This document shows positions 1 to 11,517 of a stretch of 64,000 bases of DNA, in pieces; the first letter of the stretch is position 1; every line of letters begins with the position of its first letter. The notes beneath the pieces are model-generated. The model was given only the letters and a program-made list of their open reading frames with translations, had not been told where the DNA came from and ran no database searches. Source of the DNA: Cystobasidiopsis lactophilus (lineage: Eukaryota > Basidiomycota > Agaricostilbomycetes > Agaricostilbales > Chionosphaeraceae). The stretch lies in NCBI GenBank assembly GCA_001599975.1, contig BCIO01000005.1, forward strand, positions 62,001 through 126,000. Direction: 5' to 3'. The translations under genes were made by a program, and so were the position numbers.

Positions 1-1812
1 TCATTCTGCCCATGATTACTGGACACGAGATCACTGGCATTGTCCACCGAGTGGGCAGTGCGGTGAAAGAATTCAAGAAAGGCGACCGTGTTGGTGTGGG
101 CGCTCAGATTGGAGCGGTGGGTTCAATCTTTGTTGCTGCTTTCCGGCCACTGAACTCGCTGCGCAGTGCCTCTCTTGCTCTCGCTGCAAAGGGGACAACG
201 AACAATACTGCGCTGGCCAGATTGACGTAGGCTGCTCACCGTCGCATCTTGCGGCTTCGCACTGACCCGCACTTCGAAGACCTACAACGCCAAGTATGCC
301 AACGGTGACATTGCGCATGGTGGTTACTCGACCGGCATTCGGGCCAACGAACGCTTCGTTTTCGCAATTCCGGATGGCCTTGCCTTGTCCCAAGCCGCGA
401 CCATGCTGTGCGCCGGCATCACTACTTACTCTCCCTTGGTCCGCTTTGGCTGTGGACCTGGCAAAAAAGTAGCCGTCATCGGCATTGGCGGACTCGGCCA
501 TTTCGCTTTGCAGTGGGCCCGCGCTTTGGGAGCCGACGAGGTCATCGCAATTTCGCATACAGGAAGCAAGCGAGCAGACGCCTTCGACTTGGGCGCTACT
601 CGCTTTGTGGCCACTTCCGAGTTTCCCGACGGACTTGCTTCGGCTGGTTTAAGCGATATTGATATCATCGTGCGCTTGACCTCTACCATTCTTTTCAGAG
701 CCGACGTTGATTCCACGTGCTGGCCAGATCTCGACAATCGACCTCGCTTCTGCGATTCCACTTGCTGACCTGGCATCCATCACTTCAGTTCATGGAAATC
801 TCTTGAACTTGGCCATGCCCGACCAACCGCTCTCGCTGCGGGCCGATGATCTGGCTGGCAGCGGAACGCTCCTTGGCGTCACCCACATTGGTTCCAAGGT
901 TGAGATCAACGCCAGTGTGTTTTTTCGCTGTTGTCTTTCGATCCAGGCGGAGCTGACGGCCTGTGCAGTGTTAAAGCTGGCCGTCAAGAAGGGCGTTCGT
1001 GCTTGGACCCAAGAGATGCCCATGTCAGAGTGTGGCACCGCCGTCTCTAATCTTCATGGGGACACCAAGTCTGAGGTCCGCTATCGGTGAGTGCAGCTCG
1101 ATTTCCTAGTTGTATTTGAGATCTAATCGTCATTCGCCATCAGCCAAGTCCTCAAGCAGGACATCATCGACTACGGTTATGTCGAGCGTGCCCCGATTCC
1201 GAGCGCTTCAAGCAAACAGTCGGTCATTGTTGCACGACTTGGGCAGAACGCTGGTGCGTATTGGCCATATTCCTCACTGAGCTTGGTTGATGGCGTGCTT
1301 CAGGAATCCAAATCACCTTGGCCTGCATTAGTGAGTTTCGCCTTTCGCATTACTGATCTTGTGTATGTCTCAACCCCTTGGATCCAGGCTCCGTCACCCT
1401 TGTCGGCAGCTTCATGCAGCCCAACACCCTGGTATGCTCGGCCATGACTTTCGGCTTCCTACTGCTTTTTGCTATGATGGGCCAAGGTCAGTCCTGCATT
1501 TCAAATTCATGCTAATAGCTGACATGAATCCTAGCTGGCTCGTTTGCACGATTCCGCAGCGTCAGCTCCAAAACTTTGGCCAAAAGCGCCTTGCCTGTCC
1601 TGGTCTGGTTCACCGTCTATCCCGTCATCCTGCCCCTGTTGGAGCAAGCAGTTGGCATCTGGTTTGGGTCGGCCCTCTCTGCGAGCTTGGCCACCTTCGC
1701 CAACTTGATCGTCGCCTTCGTTGCCGGCAACGTCTCGTTCTTTGATGCCGCCGCAGACGTGGCCTTATGCTTTACTGTGGCCTTTGGATCCAGAATTATG
1801 CTTGGAAATTGA
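1..1812 (+). CDS. Zinc-dependent alcohol dehydrogenase (ADH6/cinnamyl-alcohol type), 5'-truncated by window edge, with possible C-terminal membrane tail
   Basis: This is an NADP-type medium-chain alcohol dehydrogenase, a cytosolic reducer of aldehydes. The frame is already open at base 1 and shows the catalytic zinc-site text GHEITGIVHRVG. After an intron comes the structural zinc loop CLSCSRCKGDNEQYC with its four cysteines. Then follow the family block TYSPLVRFGCGPGKK and the nucleotide-binding GIGGLG near base 485. The typical closing motif VRYR lies near base 1085. If the GT at 1087-1088 is used as a donor, the frame does not stop at the TGA there but continues through three more small exons. 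These add about 150 residues with three hydrophobic stretches and end at 1812. Without that splice the enzyme ends at 1090, just after VRYR. The enzyme call is secure. The tail may instead be a separate small membrane protein gene. Confidence 0.75.
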
Positions 1813-2042
1813 GCGTTTACATTATAAGCTTCTCTTCTTGATTGAAACATTGAAAACCACCCAACGGCCCGGGCTCGCAAAGTGACCAATAGCAACAAGT
1901 CTTCGGTGTAATTCCCGAGTACATTTCAAACCAGATCATGCACAGCTCAGTATATTTTATGAGCGTTAAGCAAGGGGGCGACCTCTTCTGCAGTCCGGAC
2001 CACGCCGCCTTTTGCAAAGTTTCAAGCCAATGGCCGTGATGC

Positions 2043-4600
2043 TCAATGGGCTTTGAAGGGCGGCGGACCTTTGTAAGTTTTGTGGGCGGCAACGTAATAC
2101 CAAAATGTCGAGAGCGCCATGAAGCCCGCAAGTACAACCCCGGCCCAATTCATGGATTTGACGGTGACGGGTCGGGCAGCGGGCTATCAGAGGGAGCGAT
2201 TCAGCCTTTATCGTGATCCAGTTTGCCGCGAGCGACCCACCATGCAGAAGAGAACGATCGACAGAGCAATCCAGGCCAAAGCGAGAACGTTTGCCACGAC
2301 GCCGAAGAGGCCCTTGTTCCACGGCGCACCTTCGAGTTGGCGTCGACCATTCCAGACCACCAGCAGGATGGGGATGCCGTATGCGACCTCCACGCCCACG
2401 ATACCGACCTGGGTCGGTGTCAGTCAAGGCTCCGTACGCAAAGTGGCGACTTACGCCGAGAATGGCATTGAAGGCGGTGGGTGATCCAAAGTAGATGCAG
2501 CTGAAAGCAATCTGGATGGCATCTGTGTTCGCCAATGGCTTAGCAAAAAACCTTTGAAGTTATAGTACTACGCACTGGCAAGAAGGAAAGCATTCAAGGC
2601 TATCCCAAAGGAGAGTGAGCTATACTCTTGGTGGAAAACATGCATAAACTCACGTTGCTTCCGGCTGTCCACCTTGGCAAAGGTTTCTGAAAAAGGAAGA
2701 GCGCCATCTCGAGCGACTGAGAAGTGAAGTGTGAGACGCTAGCTGCAGGTCTTATGAAAGAGTACTCACAAGCCCAGGTTGTCCGAGAGGAAGCAAACTG
2801 CATCGCTATGGCAGCAAAGACACCGGCTGTTGTGCAGATGGCGACCAAGACCTGTGTCCAAGGTGAGCTGAATTGTCACAAGTTCTATCGAGAGGCACCT
2901 ACCGTTCCACCCGCCTTGCTTCCGGTGACAAGAGCAAAGAGCATAGGGATAGGAGCGCCACCAGCTATTTTAAAGTAACAGTCAAAGGGCGATTCCGAAC
3001 GATCGTGGCAGCACTTACGAGCAGTGAGCAGAAGGCTTTGTACATCCTTTCGTCAGTCTCTACTATGGCCGACATACCACAGAGACTCACTCAACGTCTG
3101 GAAGGGTAAAGAGGACGGGCAACAGGAAGATCAAGCCTTGTACTATTCCGATAGGCGCGCCAATGAGCTAAGATGAGATTTTTAGCGCAGCCCACAGAAC
3201 GCAGACGGGTTTCGCTTACGAGAGCTTGAGGAATTTGTTTCTCTGGGCGGGACAGTTCTCTGGAGGAAGCGTCAGAGCTGAAGCAGGGAGAGCAGCGAGA
3301 GCAGCGTACTCGGACATGCAGCAAATGACTCCGACGGCGCAGTAGGAGTAGGCAGCCGGTAAGAGTCCAACAAAGAACGTCCAGACGGGACCCCAGCCAG
3401 AGTATTGGTAGTCGTAGTTCGTGAAGACGTATTTTGCCGACCTGTACCCTTCGTTCGCCGTGGCAGGCAGGCAGCACTGATGGGCCTATTAGTCCATGCA
3501 TCTGTCGATCGGCATGGCTACGCACTAAAACAGCAATCAAGGCCAAGGCAGTGATAGCAGCATTTGCGATCTGGCCAATCAGGTCAGAAATGGTGACACC
3601 CGTTACGCACAGAGCCACCTCACATCCAATTTGCCTCCGATGCTTGCACCGTAGTAAGCGATGGCGCCGGTGATCAAATAAAAGAGCCAAGTCATGAGAA
3701 CGATGACCCAAGCTGGGGCGACGTAGTCGGGGTACCAAACAGACTATCAGCCCAAAATTAATAAGCGCCATTACAAAAGGCGCCAAAAAGAAGGAACGCA
3801 CCACTGCTGCCATAACGAAGAGAGCAACTCCGACATTGGTAGACAGAGTTCTGTGATGGCAAGTCAGCTTTGGGGCCGAGCCGGAGGACTAGGCGGACGG
3901 CCCTCACAAAAACCAGACAGAGAGGGCATAGATGGCGCCAGTGACGTACGAGAGCACCAGGCGATACTTCTCACTGGCCAATTGAACTGAGAAGGAACAT
4001 CGAAATCAGCCAGGGACCCCGAGAAGAGGACGGTAGCCCACAAGACCAGTAATAGGGGCCCGCAGAGGTAGGGTACACCGAAGCAATCTCGCCCAAGCTG
4101 ATGGAGACGAACCACTCTGCAAGCCCAACCAGTACCGTACCCCAGACAAGAGAAGCAGCCCCGCCGCCGACTGCACGAAGTGAGCTCGTCAGTATTGGTG
4201 CTCAGATGACAAAAGGTGCTCACTGATTCCCGTGTAGAACGGAGTCGCAAAAGCGCTGCAAAGAGGGCATGAGTTCTGAACGAATTTGCCATTTGAACAT
4301 CTGATCAGCTTACAAAGGCACAGCAAATACTGATGCGAGAAGCACATTCGGCGTTGCGATTGCAAAGTAAAGCAGACAGCTTACAGGTCAGCAGCATGCA
4401 CTGAATCGCCATTTGGCCGCGGGTCCGCTTCAGCTGTGGCTTATAGCCCAAGGCCGCCAGCTCGCGGTCCGCGACATCGGCTGTAGTCGCCAGTGAATCT
4501 GCTGCCTCCGAGTGAGTTCCGTCACCTCTGCAAGTTACATGATTTGCCACTCACGAACGCTGACATTGGACGAGTCCTTCTCTGCGGTCTTGGCGTCCAT
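2043..4600 (-). CDS. APC-superfamily amino acid permease (GABA/choline permease type)
   Basis: This should be a plasma- or vacuolar-membrane carrier of amino acids, GABA or choline, with about 12 membrane spans spread over many short exons. The start at 4600 opens MDAKTAEKDSSNVSVRE. It is followed by the subfamily signature for the cytosolic N-terminus, ELAALGYKPQLKR, also present in the paralogue at 30.5 kb as ELRALGYSQELKR. Middle exons carry ASSRTTWA, and the last part carries VEVAYGIPILL and the closing MNWAGVVLAGF segment. The final intron (GTGGGT...GATAG) lies exactly where the 30.5-kb paralogue has one, which confirms the C-terminus KTYKGPPPFKAH and the stop at 2043. Substrate cannot be read from sequence. 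Internal exon limits are approximate. Confidence 0.8.
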
Positions 4601-5167
4601 TGTAGCAGCGGGCGATTTAGATTGATGAGAGGCAAGGTTGACGCTTGGGTTCCGTCTCCCAGAGGTGAGTCCTAAGTCTCCAAGAGCTGATGCGAGACGG
4701 CAGCATGCAGTCCGATAAGATAAATGACCTGGGGTTGCTAAACTGAAATTGGGTGGGATCAGGCTGCAGCCGCTCCAAGAATCCAGCTCGATGCGGGTCG
4801 GCGCGATCTAGCGTGGGGTCTCTCGAACAAGTATTCATATCTGCAAAAGGGTGTGAAAGAGCCATCGCGACAGTGGACGACAAAGGCAGAGAGGCCTGAA
4901 CTCGGTGCGGAAGTGCGCGGAAGCTCGGGATTTCTAGATGAACCGCTTCCGCATCTGCATTTGGTCGTGTTTGTGACCTTTCCAGCATCATTTGGGCCTT
5001 AAAAAGATGCCAGAAGCTGCTAAGTGGAGTCTGCGCGCAAGCAAAGCGAGTTCAGTGATCGCCGGAACGCCTGTCAGCCAAAAGGCGACTGCCGCTTCGG
5101 CTAACTCCAGTTTCGATAGATTGGGAGCCGCTCGTATGCTCCTGCTTCGACACGGACAGCCATCATC
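4601..5167. promoter_or_regulatory. Divergent promoter region between permease and MFS gene
   Basis: This 567-bp stretch separates the starts of the minus-strand permease and the plus-strand MFS carrier. I see no supported gene or repeat in it, so I take it as a shared promoter region by position only. Confidence 0.4.
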
Positions 5168-6723
5168 ATGGCAGAACGCGAGCCCCTTGTCAAGCCACAG
5201 GGCGAGGCAAACTATGGCACTCCGACAGCTCCGAGTGAAGACGCGCCTGCTGTCAAAGAGGAGAGCTTGACGTTCAAAATCTTCAGCGCCAACTTTACAA
5301 TGGGCACCATTGGATGGCAGGACGCTTGTTTAGGGCCTCTAGTTCCTTACATCCAGCAGACCTACGCCATTCCGTACTCGACAGTGTCGCTCATCTTCCT
5401 GGCTGTGTTCTTGGGGTTTTCGACCGGGACGTTCGTCAATGTGCCACTTGTGCAGCGGTTTGGAACGGGCAAGGTATGATGACATCCCTTATCATATGTG
5501 ATTCCGCCGCTAAAGGCGCACCAGGTCATGGTCTTGGGAGCAATTTGCCAGGCTGCAAGTTACCTCCCCATCGTCTTCTTCGCCCCCTTCCCTTTCGTCG
5601 CGGCTTCCTTCCTTTTTAATGGACTCGGAATGGCGCTGGCCGATGGTCAGGCGAACGCGTTTGCGGCTGGCCTGCCCTCGGCTTCTTATTACCTCTCTCA
5701 CATGCAAGGCTACTACGGTAAATCGAGCCTGGATCTGCCCCCTCTGCTTTCCCCTCTAAACGTACTTCATCAGGCATTGGTGCCTTCACCTCTCCGATCA
5801 TTGCTACCGCCATCATCCGAGCCGACCTTCCCTTCCAATTCTTCTTCTTCACGAGCCTTGGCCTCTCGACGCTGGCAGCCGTCTTTTTGGCCCTTTCATT
5901 CCAGTTCAAGGCTGAAGCGCTCCACAAGGACGAAGATGGGGAGGATATGGAGCATGAGCCTATCTGGGTGGTCCTTAAGCATCGTGCGGTCTGGGCGGGC
6001 TGCGTGTTTGCGGCGCTCTACGTTGGAGCCGAGCTCTCGCAAGCGGGATGGATTACCGCGTTGCTGTTGAATCGCCGAGGCGGTGGAGGCACTAAAGCGG
6101 GTTTCGTGCCAGCCGGCTTTTGGGGAGGGATGACAGTTTCAAGGTTCATCCTGTGGCCTCTCACCGACTATTTGGGCGAGAAGACGGCCCTGACGATCTA
6201 CGGCCTTCTCGCTCTTGGCCTCCAGTTTGCCATTTGGCTTGTTCCCGACTTCATGGTCGCCGCAGTCGCCGTTGCGTTCCAAGGCTTCTTCTTCGTACGT
6301 CCTTTGGTTCTGCGTTTTCACCCCCCACTGAAATCTCCCCTTGTGAATCCAGGGTCCGATGTTCCCAGGTCCGTTCTCTTTCCCAAATATGCTCCATTGA
6401 GTGCTTACCGCCAGCTTTCAGTCATGACATCGTTGATGACAGCGAACACTCCTCGCAACTACCACGCCGCGGCAGTATCGCTCGGTGTAAGTCCCTCATC
6501 AAGGTCAGAGTCCCTATATGACTGACTGATGAGGCTTTAGACTTGTGTCGGGCAAGCTGGTGGAGCCGTTTTCCCTTACATCATCGGCGGTTTGGCGAAT
6601 TGGCTCACCGTCTACGTCCTACAACCCACTGAAGTGATCTTACTTACTTTAATGCTTTTGGTCTGGGTGGCGTTGGTGCCTTCTAACCCCGCCACACGGA
6701 AGATTGCCAAGCCTGTGGCTTAG
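5168..6723 (+). CDS. MFS transporter, BSC6-like family, copy 1
   Basis: This is a major facilitator carrier with about 12 predicted membrane spans. The ATG at 5168 opens MAEREPLVKPQGEANYGTP, a soluble N-tail that recurs in the second copy at 15.5 kb. Exons then read FTMGTIGWQDACLGPLVPYI, the loop-2 region NVPLVQRFGTGK, a central LHKDEDG cytosolic loop, ALYVGAELSQAGWITALLL, FWGGMTVSRFILWPLTDYLG, and TANTPRNYHAAA near the end. At least six short introns are evident, and the frame closes at 6723 with RKIAKPVA. The yeast BSC6/'tetracycline-resistance-like' group is the best match by memory. The substrate is unknown. It is convergent with the Zn2Cys6 gene downstream. Confidence 0.8.
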
Positions 6724-6925
6724 CCTGCATTTTGCTTGTAAATGCCTTTCATCCTGCATGTAACGCATTCAGACATCTAGTCCATGCTATGTTTTCAATC
6801 TGCGACGCTGCAAACCCTCAGTCGCTTTGATTCACGGTATCAACGAACGGCGGTGTATCGAGAAGCGACGGAAATGAGGTGGATTCAGTGCACACCGAGA
6901 GCTAGATGACAACATATCGAGTGCA

Positions 6926-9324
6926 TCAGAACAGCGACGAGAAGAGGTGGTCGCCAAGGTCTGGCGCAAGCAGAGTGTTTGGTAGTTCGATATAAGACAT
7001 CAAGCCAGATTCGTTTTGACCGGGCCAAGGATACCCCAGTTGGGTCAGAATAGCGTCAAAGTCCATTTCGGTGTCAATCTGTGGCTCTTGAGTGAGCTTG
7101 GCTAGCTGGGAAAGGCATTCATCAGAGCCCACCAAGCCTTGCGAGTCACCAGAGAGTGCCATCGGTGTAGGATCCTTCATGTAGCCATCCACTTTGGCGA
7201 CTTCAGCTCTTAGTCGGACACTGGTGCCAACAACCCAGGCCAAGGTGCTTTCAATCGTCTCCAGCAGTTCGGCCATCCGAACCTGGGCTCGCCCTTAAGA
7301 TCTTTCGCTTTCCATACGACCAAAAGGATGGCCATTGCTCACCAATGCGCATCTGGCTTTGATGAAGAGCGATGGGGAGAGTTGCCCATTCAGCAGGGAT
7401 CCCAGAACGTTGGCGATGGCGCTAAGGAAGCGAAGTAAGAAAAATCGGCGTGTTGTTTACACCCGACACACCTCAAATGATAAAGCTGAAGAAGTAGCAT
7501 CAGCACCGAAGAATGTGGGAGCAAAATGACGTACCAGTGGCGCAGTCATCACAATGAAGTATTCCTTGGGGACTCGGGCCAGCCTTTCGAGCAACGCCAC
7601 CATTACGTCGCAGGAGGCTTCCACTTTCGACGGGTCCAAGCTGATTGCCGAAACCCGTAGGAGCTCTTCCGTACACAAAATGTTCATGGCCTGATACTAC
7701 AGGGTCAATGATCAGTCTTCTGGCTTCGTAATGGACGACTGGCCTGGAAGCCAAAAATATCCGACGAGGCGTCTCCAGTGAGCAGCCGGACTTCGGCAAA
7801 ACAGGGCTGGAGGGTTGCATCGAACTTGCTCAAGAGTTGCATAGTCTTCTCGTACATAGCCAGGGCTCCGGCGCCTAGAACAAAAAAACATTGGAAGTGC
7901 TCCGGGTCTAGCGCCACAGCGAAGGTGGACAGCCTACCGTCCGAGTTGCATTCAAGCACAGGGGAGCCAAAACCTTGCTTAGAGGGTGAAGCATCGGCTA
8001 CATGTTCGAGGATGCCTGTTCGAACGTTCTCAGCGGCCACTTGCGAAATCGGGAGAGCGGACTAACGGTAAAGGTCGGTCACTGAGGAGCCAGCGTCAAA
8101 TCGATTGAGGAGTGATAAAATCACGGAGCACACCTTTGTTCCAGCCTGCGACCCAGTTGGTCGTGCCTTCAGTCGCTGCGGCGACAGCGGCTGCTTCAGT
8201 CTCCGTGTCATCGGACAGCCACTCGTCGGCCTCGGTCGGGTAGTGAACGTGGCACTGCGCTTCTCGCAATCTGACGAGACCGTTCCAAACGGTGGCGATA
8301 TAGACTGCAAGTCCGCCAACAAGCGTCAGGCTGCGAAACAAACAGCAAAACAAGCGTCGGCGCCCACCATCCATTTGGTACAGGCTCCAGAAAGTTCTGC
8401 GGCGCTCTTCAATCTCCACCCGTCCCAGATTACTTGGCCACTTCCTCTCGTCGTGAAATTGCATGATGCCGGCGAGCGTGAGGCAGTCACCAAGTCGATT
8501 GTTGATCAAACCGACTTCGCCGTTTTGGACCGCCACATTGAGCAAAAATAGAGCAGCACGCAAGTACTCAAACTGGGCCGCATCATAGAGCGATCGAGGG
8601 AAAGCTCCGGTTACTGCCTCCAGAAAGTCTTCAGGAGGCGGTATGTCGGAACAATCGATTTCGGGTAAGGGCAAGATGGCACCGTCTCTGATTCGAGCTG
8701 ATGTAAGAGCACAGAGTGCCATGACGGTCGTGTAGAAGCCTCTAGAATGATAGTGCTCGCCATTTTTGACGCGTCGGAGGAAAGACGGCCAGTGGACATG
8801 ACAGTAGCTAGCTCCGGCCTAGTCAACTACAGCTCGGGCCATGAACGATGGCATCAGACACTTACACCGGGTATATGTTCACACAGTAAAGCTCGATAAT
8901 CCGAAGAATGGTGTCCTTCTTCGCCACCTCAAGCAAAGTCCAGCTGTCGTGCGACTGGGTGGCCCCGCTTGCTTTGGAAGGAGACGGGCATGGCAAGGAA
9001 GCTGGTGGATTTGGTGCTTCTGAAGAGGATTTGCGAGCAGATGCCGGCTGCAAGAGTACAAACTTGAGAGTCGCCCTGAAGGGCGGCGGAAGGCCTAGGG
9101 TCGAGCCTAGCCACTCACACCTCTTCGCTTCACAGGCCGATCGTTTGTGCACACTTGATCATAGTCTATACAGCTCTGACATGAGGCGGAGTCGTCGTCT
9201 TCGAGCCGAACGCACTAAATAAACAGCGAATCAGCTCCTGCCCCTCGACGACGAAGGCGCTCACTTTAATGCATCGTCTGTGGCAGAAGTCGCAGGCTCT
9301 GGACACTCTCTTTCGCTTCGTCAT
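6926..9324 (-). CDS. Zn2Cys6 fungal transcription factor with fungal-specific TF domain
   Basis: This is a nuclear DNA-binding regulator. The start at 9324 gives MTKRKRVSRACDFCHRRCIK. An intron then splits the zinc cluster, which resumes as CVRLEDDDSASCQSC and ends IDYDQVC, giving C-x2-C-x6-C-x10-C-x2-C-x6-C. The middle exon (about 8096-8722) carries the fungal-specific TF domain, recognisable by LYDAAQFEYLRAALFLLNVA and RVEIEERRRTFWSLYQMDG. The last exon ends at 6926 in an acidic tail with LFSSLF. The location between two related MFS carriers and a dioxygenase suggests it may control one of them, but this is inference. Exon borders in 7300-8100 are not resolved. Confidence 0.8.
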
Positions 9325-9743
9325 CGGCCTTCGACTCAGGAACGCAAGTCGAACAGTCTCCAGGTCAACAAAGCTGGATCCGGGACAAGAAGGAGTTTAG
9401 CAGTTTACCAATGCACGAGCGCCTTTATGGTCCGACAACTGCTGCTGCTGCTTTTGCCGCCCCTCTCGAGGAAACGGATGACTCTGGTCTTTGTGATATG
9501 CCTATGTTTTGTGCAATTTCGGCCTGAGTGTCGAGTAGAGGTTGCCGTGGCCCGGTAGCGACTCGAAGGTGCGGCCTCGAAGCGCTTGACGGTCCTCCGT
9601 CGTTGCAGCGAACTTGGACAAAGAAGTTATTGATGGCGATGAGTGTGGGTGTAGCACTGAGGGGAGGTCGAGAGACAAGTCGTTGGTGCGTCTAGACACT
9701 CTCAGCTTGCTTTTGGGTACGTGGTGAGCTGTCCGCCCTATGT
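9325..9743. other. Intergenic: upstream region of Zn2Cys6 gene
   Basis: No conserved reading frame is recognisable here. It is the likely promoter of the minus-strand regulator. Confidence 0.4.
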
Positions 9744-10059
9744 ATGAAATCGTTCTTTTCCTACACTTTTCGACGCTTTTCGTGCTGGTCGGAGGTCAGA
9801 CTTGACAGTGCAGGTGCTCGCATTGCCAATGTCCGCCGAATCGATGAAGATGTTCGCGCCGGTATGTTCACTTCGCGACTTGTTTTTGTTGTGGAAAACG
9901 CTCTAACATCACTATCAAGGCTTCACAATTACTTTGAGCGATGTGAGACTTCCAGCTCAGCGGTGGCAGTTTTTCTACGCCGAGCTTTTGCCTCAAGGCC
10001 TTGTACTGCATATGCTGGGACTGCATACGCTGGGCAAGCGCTGGACCAGACAAAGCTAG
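9744..10059 (+). CDS. Short hypothetical gene or gene fragment
   Basis: A possible two-exon frame reads through RIANVRRIDEDVRA, an intron GTATGT...TCAAG at about 9861-9920, and then FTITLSDVRLPAQRWQFFY and HTLGKRWTRQS before a stop at 10059. The second exon looks protein-like (aromatic and charged residues, no low complexity), but I recognise no family. It could be the displaced 5' end of the HNH gene that resumes at 11.5 kb, cut off by the element between them, or a spurious frame. Confidence 0.25.
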
Positions 10060-10289
10060 ATCTGCACGCCGTGATTGTGTAGCTTAAATGCAATCCCATG
10101 TTCAGCTTCCACGCGTGCTCGTATGATTCACGCCGCCACCTCCGAGTCAAAATCTGCGCATCATGACCTCGCAGGCTCGCCCCGCTACCGACCCCATTGT
10201 TGAGGTTTCGGCCTTGAACTGGAGTCCACTGTATGTCCACTGGAGTCCAATGGAGTCCAACGGATGCAGACCGGATCCCCTAATACTGA
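10060..10289. other. Intergenic block with short direct repeats
   Basis: This stretch contains three close copies of TGGAGTCCA at about 10220-10260. At 10113-10212 it also has a segment visibly related to 13044-13134, sharing CTCGTATGAT, TTCACGCC and CCGC-rich words. No gene is seen. Confidence 0.4.
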
Positions 10290-11458
10290 CATCAGCACCA
10301 GAGGGCAAAACCTGGGAGACCCGGATGACCTGGATGACCTGGATGACTCCTGGATTTGGCCTGGATAACCTTGAAACCTGGACAACTTCAGAGCCTGTGA
10401 ACTGTGTTTTCGCTAAGTCCTGCGCACCAGCAGTCGCCAGAGCAGTTTTGTTCCGCTCCCACGATGTTCATCCTTTGCAGCTAGTGCAGCATTTACGGAA
10501 ACTGCTGTTAAGTGACGAAGGCGGTCGATAGCTGCCCATTTATGGCCCGGAGCAACACCCTCAAGATTCTCTGGCCTACCCTGGTGCATCAACCTCCTCC
10601 GCAAGGACCGTGATTGGACTCGGTTGGGCTTCAGTACAAGCGCTCTTTGTTGGTACATGCTACTGCCAAGATGACGTTGGGACCGCCGGGTTCTGGACCA
10701 AGGGCATGGTGCGTTTGCGTGCAAGGCGCTGTTGTTTTCTTTGGTCTGTCTCTCTTCACTCGCCCGGTCCTCGATCTTCTCTAACCGCTTAGCCTCTGGA
10801 GCTCACAGTGTGCTGTCGCCTGGAAACCGAGTCTGTACCTCTAACGCTTGCCTGATGTCGCCATCCTCATGTTGTTGTTGTTTTTCATTTCTACTTCGGA
10901 CTAAGGCCAAGGCACAGGGTACGCTCACTCGCTGCTCCTTTCATACTCGATAGGAGTGCTGAATTCAGCGACAAGTCTCCAGGCTGTGGTCGTCCACCTA
11001 GAATGGTGTGTTGTTTCCTGCCACCTCAAGGTGTCTGCGGTCTGATCCAGCTTTCTGTATACACAGGCGCTTCATCCCGCTAAACGCTGCTCTAGCTCAA
11101 TGATTGGCTGCCGGTTGAGTGCCAGATCAACACTCAGTTCAACTTACAAATGCGTCACCCATCCGTGAAGACTTCTTTGAACTCGTGGCATCAACAGGCA
11201 GGCTGTATTGACTCGGGCGGACTACATAAGTACATGTCCAATACAGCTACATTGTTGTGCGCCGTTACATCTAGAGACGCGCCCTATTATTATGAGATGC
11301 GACTTTGAGCGAGTTTGCCTGGATGAGGCCTGGATTAGACCTGGATTTGACCTTGACATCCAGGTTTCCAGGTCACGGTCCTGGAGACCCGGAAAACCAG
11401 GATTTGCCTGGATCAAGGTTTCCAGGTCGAACCCAGGTTTTTCCTTCTTGTGCTGATG
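10290..11458. mobile_element. Putative non-autonomous DNA element with ~27-bp imperfect terminal inverted repeats
   Basis: The left end reads CATCAGCACCAGAGGGCAAA then ACCTGGG. The reverse complement of the right end, starting at 11458, reads CATCAGCACAAGAAGGAAAA then ACCTGGG, matching at 24 of 27 positions by eye. Just inside both ends are clusters of the word CCTGGAT and its complement (about 10310-10385 and 11320-11440). The interior holds no transposase-like frame, so if mobile it would depend on another element. A clear target-site duplication is not visible; only GA flanks both ends. It may instead be a chance inverted repeat of CCTGGAT-rich DNA. Confidence 0.4.
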
Positions 11459-11517
11459 GAGTTCGCCGTCAACTTGTGGACTTGGAGCGCAGCGACCAAG
11501 TTGAAGAGCCTCCTAAT

